A stretch of 9,184 nucleotides of DNA, taken from contig CAVRZY010000117.1 in assembly GCA_963725415.1 (NCBI GenBank), positions 1-9,184 of the forward strand, written 5' to 3'. The position numbers and the translations under genes were made by a program. Numbering within the stretch: position 1 is the first letter of the stretch; each line of letters begins with the position of its first letter. This DNA is from CAVRZY01 sp963725415 (lineage in GTDB: Bacteria > Acidobacteriota > Terriglobia > Bryobacterales > Bryobacteraceae). Below the pieces are notes generated by a model. That model was not told the origin of the DNA, did not search any database, and was given only the letters and a program-made list of their open reading frames with translations. Positions 5,791 through 9,184 of this stretch are shown piece by piece.

Positions 5791-8409
5791 GCTGCGGGAT
5801 GACACCGGAGCAGGCCCGCCGGGAGGCGCTTTTGAAATCCGGCGGCCTGGAGTTGGCCAAGGAAGAATGCCGTGACCGCCGCGGGCTTCCGATGCTGGAG
5901 ACGGTGCTGCGCGATCTCCGCCACGCTGCGCGCATCCTCCGCCGCAGTCCCGCGTTCACCGCGGTCGCCGTGCTGTTGCTGGCGCTCGGCATCGGCGCGA
6001 ACACGGCCATCTTCACGCTGCTCGATCAGGTGATGCTCCGGGTCCTCCCGGTCAAGAATCCTCAGCAGCTCGTAATGATCTGGACCACCGGGCCGAACCT
6101 GGGAGGCAATCAGGGCTCAAGGGCCGCATCCTACCCGATGTACCAGGATTTCCAGCAGCGGGCCGAAGCCTTCTCGTACGTCTTCTGCCGCTACTACACA
6201 GCCGCTCTCCGTCAGCTTGGGGAACGAATCGGAGCGGGTCACGGGCGAACTGGTCTCCGGGAACTACTTCCAGGCCCTGGGGGTCGGGCCGGCGCTCGGA
6301 CGTGTGTTCTCGCCGGAAGAGGACGACCGGGTGTACAAGGGGCATCCCGCCGTCGTTCTGAGCCACCAATACTGGGTGAGCCGCTTTGGGGCGGACCCCG
6401 GCGTGGTCGGGAAGAAGATCCTGGTCAACAGCTACCCTATGGTCATTGTGGGCGTGTCGGCGGCGGGATTCTCCGGACTCGACCCAGCGCGTTCTCCGCA
6501 AATCCGCGTTCCCATCCAGATGAAGCCGCTCATGACGCCTGGATCCGACCAATTGGGCAACCGGCGCAACCAGTGGATCCAGATCTTCGCGCGCTTGAGA
6601 CCCGGCTACACGATGGCGTCGGCGCAGGCGTCGCTCCAGCCGCTGTTGAGTGAGATTCTGCGCGCCGAGGTCGACGGAGTCGTCTGTTCGCTACGTACCG
6701 AAACCGGTGCGCGACCGATTCCTGGCCCGGAAGGTGCGCATGGAGCCGGCAGCCAACGGCTATTCAGATCTGCGGCAGAGCTACTCGACGCCGCTGGCCG
6801 TCTTGATGGCGATGGTCGGCCTGGTGCTTCTGATCGCCTGCTTCAACGTGGCGAGCCTGCTGATCGCGCGAGCGGCGGCCCGGCAGAAGGAAGTGGCCGT
6901 GCGACTGGCGATGGGCGCCTCACGCGGCCAGCTTGTGCGGCAGTTGCTCATCGAGAGCGCCGTTGTTGCGGTGGCAGGCGGCGCCATGGGGCTGTTGCTT
7001 TCCGTGGTGATGATCCGCGGATTGCTGGGCTTCCTGCCTACCAAGGGAATGCTGCTGACTTTGCGGGCCGAGCCGGACTGGCGCATTCTCGCGTTCAACC
7101 TGGCGCTGGCGTTCCTCACGGCCCTGTTGTTCGGCCTGGCGCCGGCCTGGCAGACCGTGCGAGTGGATCTTTGGAGCACGCTGAAGGGACGCGGAGGGCG
7201 CTGTTGCCGGCAGACCGCAGCTCGGTGAGAATGCGCAAGAGCCTGGTGACGGCGCAAGTGGCGTTCTCGTTTCTGCTGCTGGCCGGCGCCGGGCTGTTTG
7301 TCAAGACGCTGGCCAACCTGAAGCAGACGAACCCGGGATTCCGCGACATCGACAACCTGATCACCTTCCAGGTTGACCCTGCTCGCAACGGTTATTCGCT
7401 CGAGCGCCTCAAGGCCTTCTACAGGCAAGTCCAAGCGAGCATCCGGTCGCTGCCTGGGGTGACGTCGGCCGGGTATGCATGGATCCCGGTGCTGAGCGGC
7501 CGTGAAGCGGATTGGGACGTGGTGATAGAGGGGCATCCCTTCAAAGACGGCGAGGACAGGCAGGCCTTTGTGAACAGCCTGTCGCCAGGCTATTGGCAGA
7601 CCATGGGTCAGCCGTTGCTCGACGGCCGCGACTTCGATGGCCGGGATGAAGGCAGCCGCTACCACCGTCGCGATCGTGAACCGCGCATTTGCCGAGCGTT
7701 ACTTCCAAGGCGAGAATCCGATCGGACGGCACATCGGTTTCAGCATCGGCCCTGGGGCAATACCCGACATCGAGGTGGTCGGCATAGTGGAGGACTCGCT
7801 CAATGAGGGCCCGCGTGAGGGGGTGCGCCGCCAGGTCTTTCTGCCGTTCGGTCAGTCGAGTTTCCCGTACGCCGCCTCATTTTATGTGCGCGCGTCCGCC
7901 GGCTCGGGCGCGATGTACAGCGCGCTGCGGAGGAAGGTGCAGGAGCTGGACCCGGCGATGCCGATCTACGAGATGAAGACGCTGGAGAACCAGCTCGACG
8001 AAACGCTCGGCACGGAACGTTTGACCGCGACGCTCTCAGCGGCGTTTGGGGCGCTGGCGACCCTTCTCGCGGCGGTGGGTCTCTATGGAGTGATGGCCCT
8101 GGTGGTCGTGCGCCGGACCAGAGAGATCGGATTGCGCATGGCGCTGGGCGCGCGGCAGGGCGCGGTTCTCTGGATGGTGATGAAGGAAGCGCTCGGCCTG
8201 CTGGGAGTCGGGCTCGCACTGGGAATCCCCATGCGCGTACTGGCTGAGCCGGTACGTGTCGTCGCAGCTGTTCGGCGTCAGCGCCGACCGATGTCCCGAC
8301 GGCGGTGATTGCCTCGGTGATTCTGGCGGCGGTGGCCGCCATTGCGGGCCTTCTGCCGGCGCGGCGCGCCAGCACCATCGACCCGATGCAGGCCCTACGG
8401 CACGAATAG
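5670..8409 (+). pseudogene. ADOP family duplicated orphan permease, copy 2 (about six frameshifts)
   Basis: Alignment to copy 1 shows a full-length gene with the same start, domain order and C-terminal ARRASTIDPMQALRHE, but the reading frame changes repeatedly. Shifts, found by matching codons to copy 1: extra base near 6201 (before PLSVSLGNESERVTGE); extra base near 6673 (before TESSVRYVPKPVRDRF); net loss of one base near 7196-7199, in a G-run after STLKGRGG; net gain of one near 7645-7662 (before TTVAIVNRAFAERY); extra base near 8231 (ahead of CAYWLSRYVSSQLFGV); extra base near 8286 (before TDVPTAVIASVILAA). Apart from these the sequence is well preserved and many differences from copy 1 are at third codon positions, so the damage looks recent. 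Without repair, translation would give the N-terminal domain, TM1 and a garbled tail ending at 6653. The 5' end resembles copy 3 and the core copy 1, so it is a mosaic. Sequencing error is a less likely alternative. Confidence 0.88.
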
Positions 8410-8540
8410 ACGAGGCTCCATGAGCGCCATCCGCGCCTTTTGGTCCCGATTGACCGGTTTCCTTCACAGAGAACGCAGGGATCGCGAGCTAGACGACGAG
8501 CTGGCGAGCCATCTCCAGATGCAGATAGAAGACAACCTCC
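8351..8540 (+). repeat. Junction repeat, copy B (end of permease 2, gap, start of permease 3)
   Basis: This is the partner of 5601-5790 at a constant offset of 2750 nt, with no insertions or deletions between the two. The differences include the weakened ribosome binding site (ACGAGG for AGGAGG) in front of copy 3. Beyond about 8540 similarity to copy 2 falls, and past TM1 the two genes differ strongly. Confidence 0.85.
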
Positions 8541-9184
8541 GCGCCGGGATGACGCCCGACGAGGCCCGCCGCGCCGCGCTGCTCAAATCCGGCGGCCTGG
8601 AGCTAGCCAAAGAGGCCTACCGTGACCGCCGCGGGCTTCCCGTGGTAGAGACAATCCTGCGGAACCTCCGTCACGCCGCGCGGATCCTCCGCCGCGGTCC
8701 GGCGCACACTTTCGTCGCCGTGCTCTCGCTGGCCTTGGGCATCGGCGCCACCACGGCGATCTTCAGCGTGCAGAAGACCCTCCTGCTCGCGCCCCTCCCC
8801 TACCCCCAGCCTGACCGCTTGATGGTCGTATGGCAGAGACCGCCCGAGGAGCGCTGGCGCCAGCCGCTCACCGATCCCGACTACCTGGATTACAGGGAAC
8901 GGAACAGGTCCTTCGAAGAGCTCGGCGTGCAGGCGCTGCGCTGGGCCAATCTTTCGGGTGAAGGCACACCGGAGCGCGTCAGGGCATCGGTCTGCACCGC
9001 CAGCTTCTTGCGGGCCCTAGGGACCGCGCCGGCCATGGGCCGGCTCTTCACGGACCAGGAGGAAACGCAGGGGGAGCGGGTCGTGGTGCTCAGCCACGGG
9101 CTTTGGAAACGCCGCTTCGGCGCCGATCCGGACATAGTTGGCCGCAGGATCAGCGTCAACCGGGAGACCCACACGGTGCTGGGA
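8420..9184 (+). CDS. ADOP family duplicated orphan permease, copy 3 (5' part, cut by window end)
   Basis: The frame is open from ATG 8420 through the last base: 255 codons and no stop. The N-terminal domain (1-95) is close to copy 2, with DRELDDELASHLQMQIEDN and SGGLELAKEAYRDRRGLP, then TM1 (98-116, VAVLSLALGIGATTAIF). After TM1 it departs from copies 1 and 2 and follows another ADOP subgroup: LLLAPLPYPQPDRLMVVWQR, DPDYLDYRERNRSFEELG, GTPERVRASVCTASFLRALG and VVVLSHGLWKRRFGADPDIVG, all in the first MacB-type periplasmic core. A full-length protein of about 800-900 aa would need about 1.8-2 kb beyond the edge. The start has GAGG 4 nt upstream and follows copy 2 by 10 nt, so it belongs to the same transcript. 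It shows no frameshift in the visible part. Substrate unknown. Confidence 0.88.
   Translation, partial: MSAIRAFWSRLTGFLHRERRDRELDDELASHLQMQIEDNLRAGMTPDEARRAALLKSGGLELAKEAYRDRRGLPVVETILRNLRHAARILRRGPAHTFVAVLSLALGIGATTAIFSVQKTLLLAPLPYPQPDRLMVVWQRPPEERWRQPLTDPDYLDYRERNRSFEELGVQALRWANLSGEGTPERVRASVCTASFLRALGTAPAMGRLFTDQEETQGERVVVLSHGLWKRRFGADPDIVGRRISVNRETHTVLG

Noticed and set aside
6650..7228. A separate 192-aa membrane protein
   Set aside because: Its membrane segments are the first FtsX block of permease copy 2. The ATG lies in out-of-frame sequence ahead of the true joint, and the end is produced by the next shift.
6217..7806. A separate 529-aa plus-strand protein
   Set aside because: It is one frame of permease copy 2 passing through two frameshifts. 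Its start and its 7200-7640 part are permease, but the middle (about 6673-7197) is out of frame and its end is garbled. The real middle of the permease lies in another frame.
6195..8290. Programmed frameshifting in permease copy 2
   Set aside because: Six different sites with different local sequence and no shared slippery motif, while the intact copy 1 needs no shift. Decay or sequence error is simpler.

Overview
The window looks like an accessory region of a soil Acidobacteriota chromosome, most likely a Solibacter/Bryobacter-type lineage. The main reason is the family on the right: very long permeases with two MacB/FtsX-type halves and no ATPase, which is the Acidobacterial duplicated orphan permease (ADOP) family, led by the short PadR regulator that usually precedes it. 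High GC and a secreted, divergent PL22 (oligogalacturonate lyase-like) protein fit. The assignment rests on protein-family recognition only.

Left part, read on the minus strand (about 1-2475). Positions 1-222 hold no convincing gene, only weak signals. Positions 223-1049 are a DUF3800 gene broken by one frameshift. A coding-looking stretch of about 50 codons (1056-1223) sits between it and an intact, signal-peptide-bearing PL22-like beta-propeller protein (1201-2475).

Divergent control region (2476-2603). It contains two copies of the same dyad, TATTG-N5-CAATA, with centres 33 bp apart. The second runs into the ribosome binding site of the PadR gene. These are the best candidates for PadR operators.

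Right part, plus strand (2604-9184). PadR overlaps the first permease gene by 4 nt (GTGA), and three permease genes then follow head to tail with 10-nt gaps. Copy 1 (2945-5659) is intact, 904 aa. Copy 2 (5670-8409) is full length but carries about six single-base-scale frameshifts, so it is a pseudogene unless the sequence is wrong. Copy 3 (8420 to the window end) is an open reading frame cut by the edge. It is easily missed because it has no stop in the window.

The most informative observation is the mosaic history of the array. The end of copy 1, the 10-nt gap and the start of copy 2 match the end of copy 2, the gap and the start of copy 3 at 93% (190 nt, counted by hand). The first 120 nt of copy 2 are 94% identical to copy 3 but only 75% identical to copy 1, whereas the core of copy 2 is about 89% identical to copy 1. 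This is what unequal crossing-over between copies 1 and 3 of an older two-gene array would give: a hybrid middle gene, now decaying. No ATPase gene is visible, so energy coupling of the permeases is unexplained from this window. I see no CRISPR array, insertion sequence, tRNA or rRNA.
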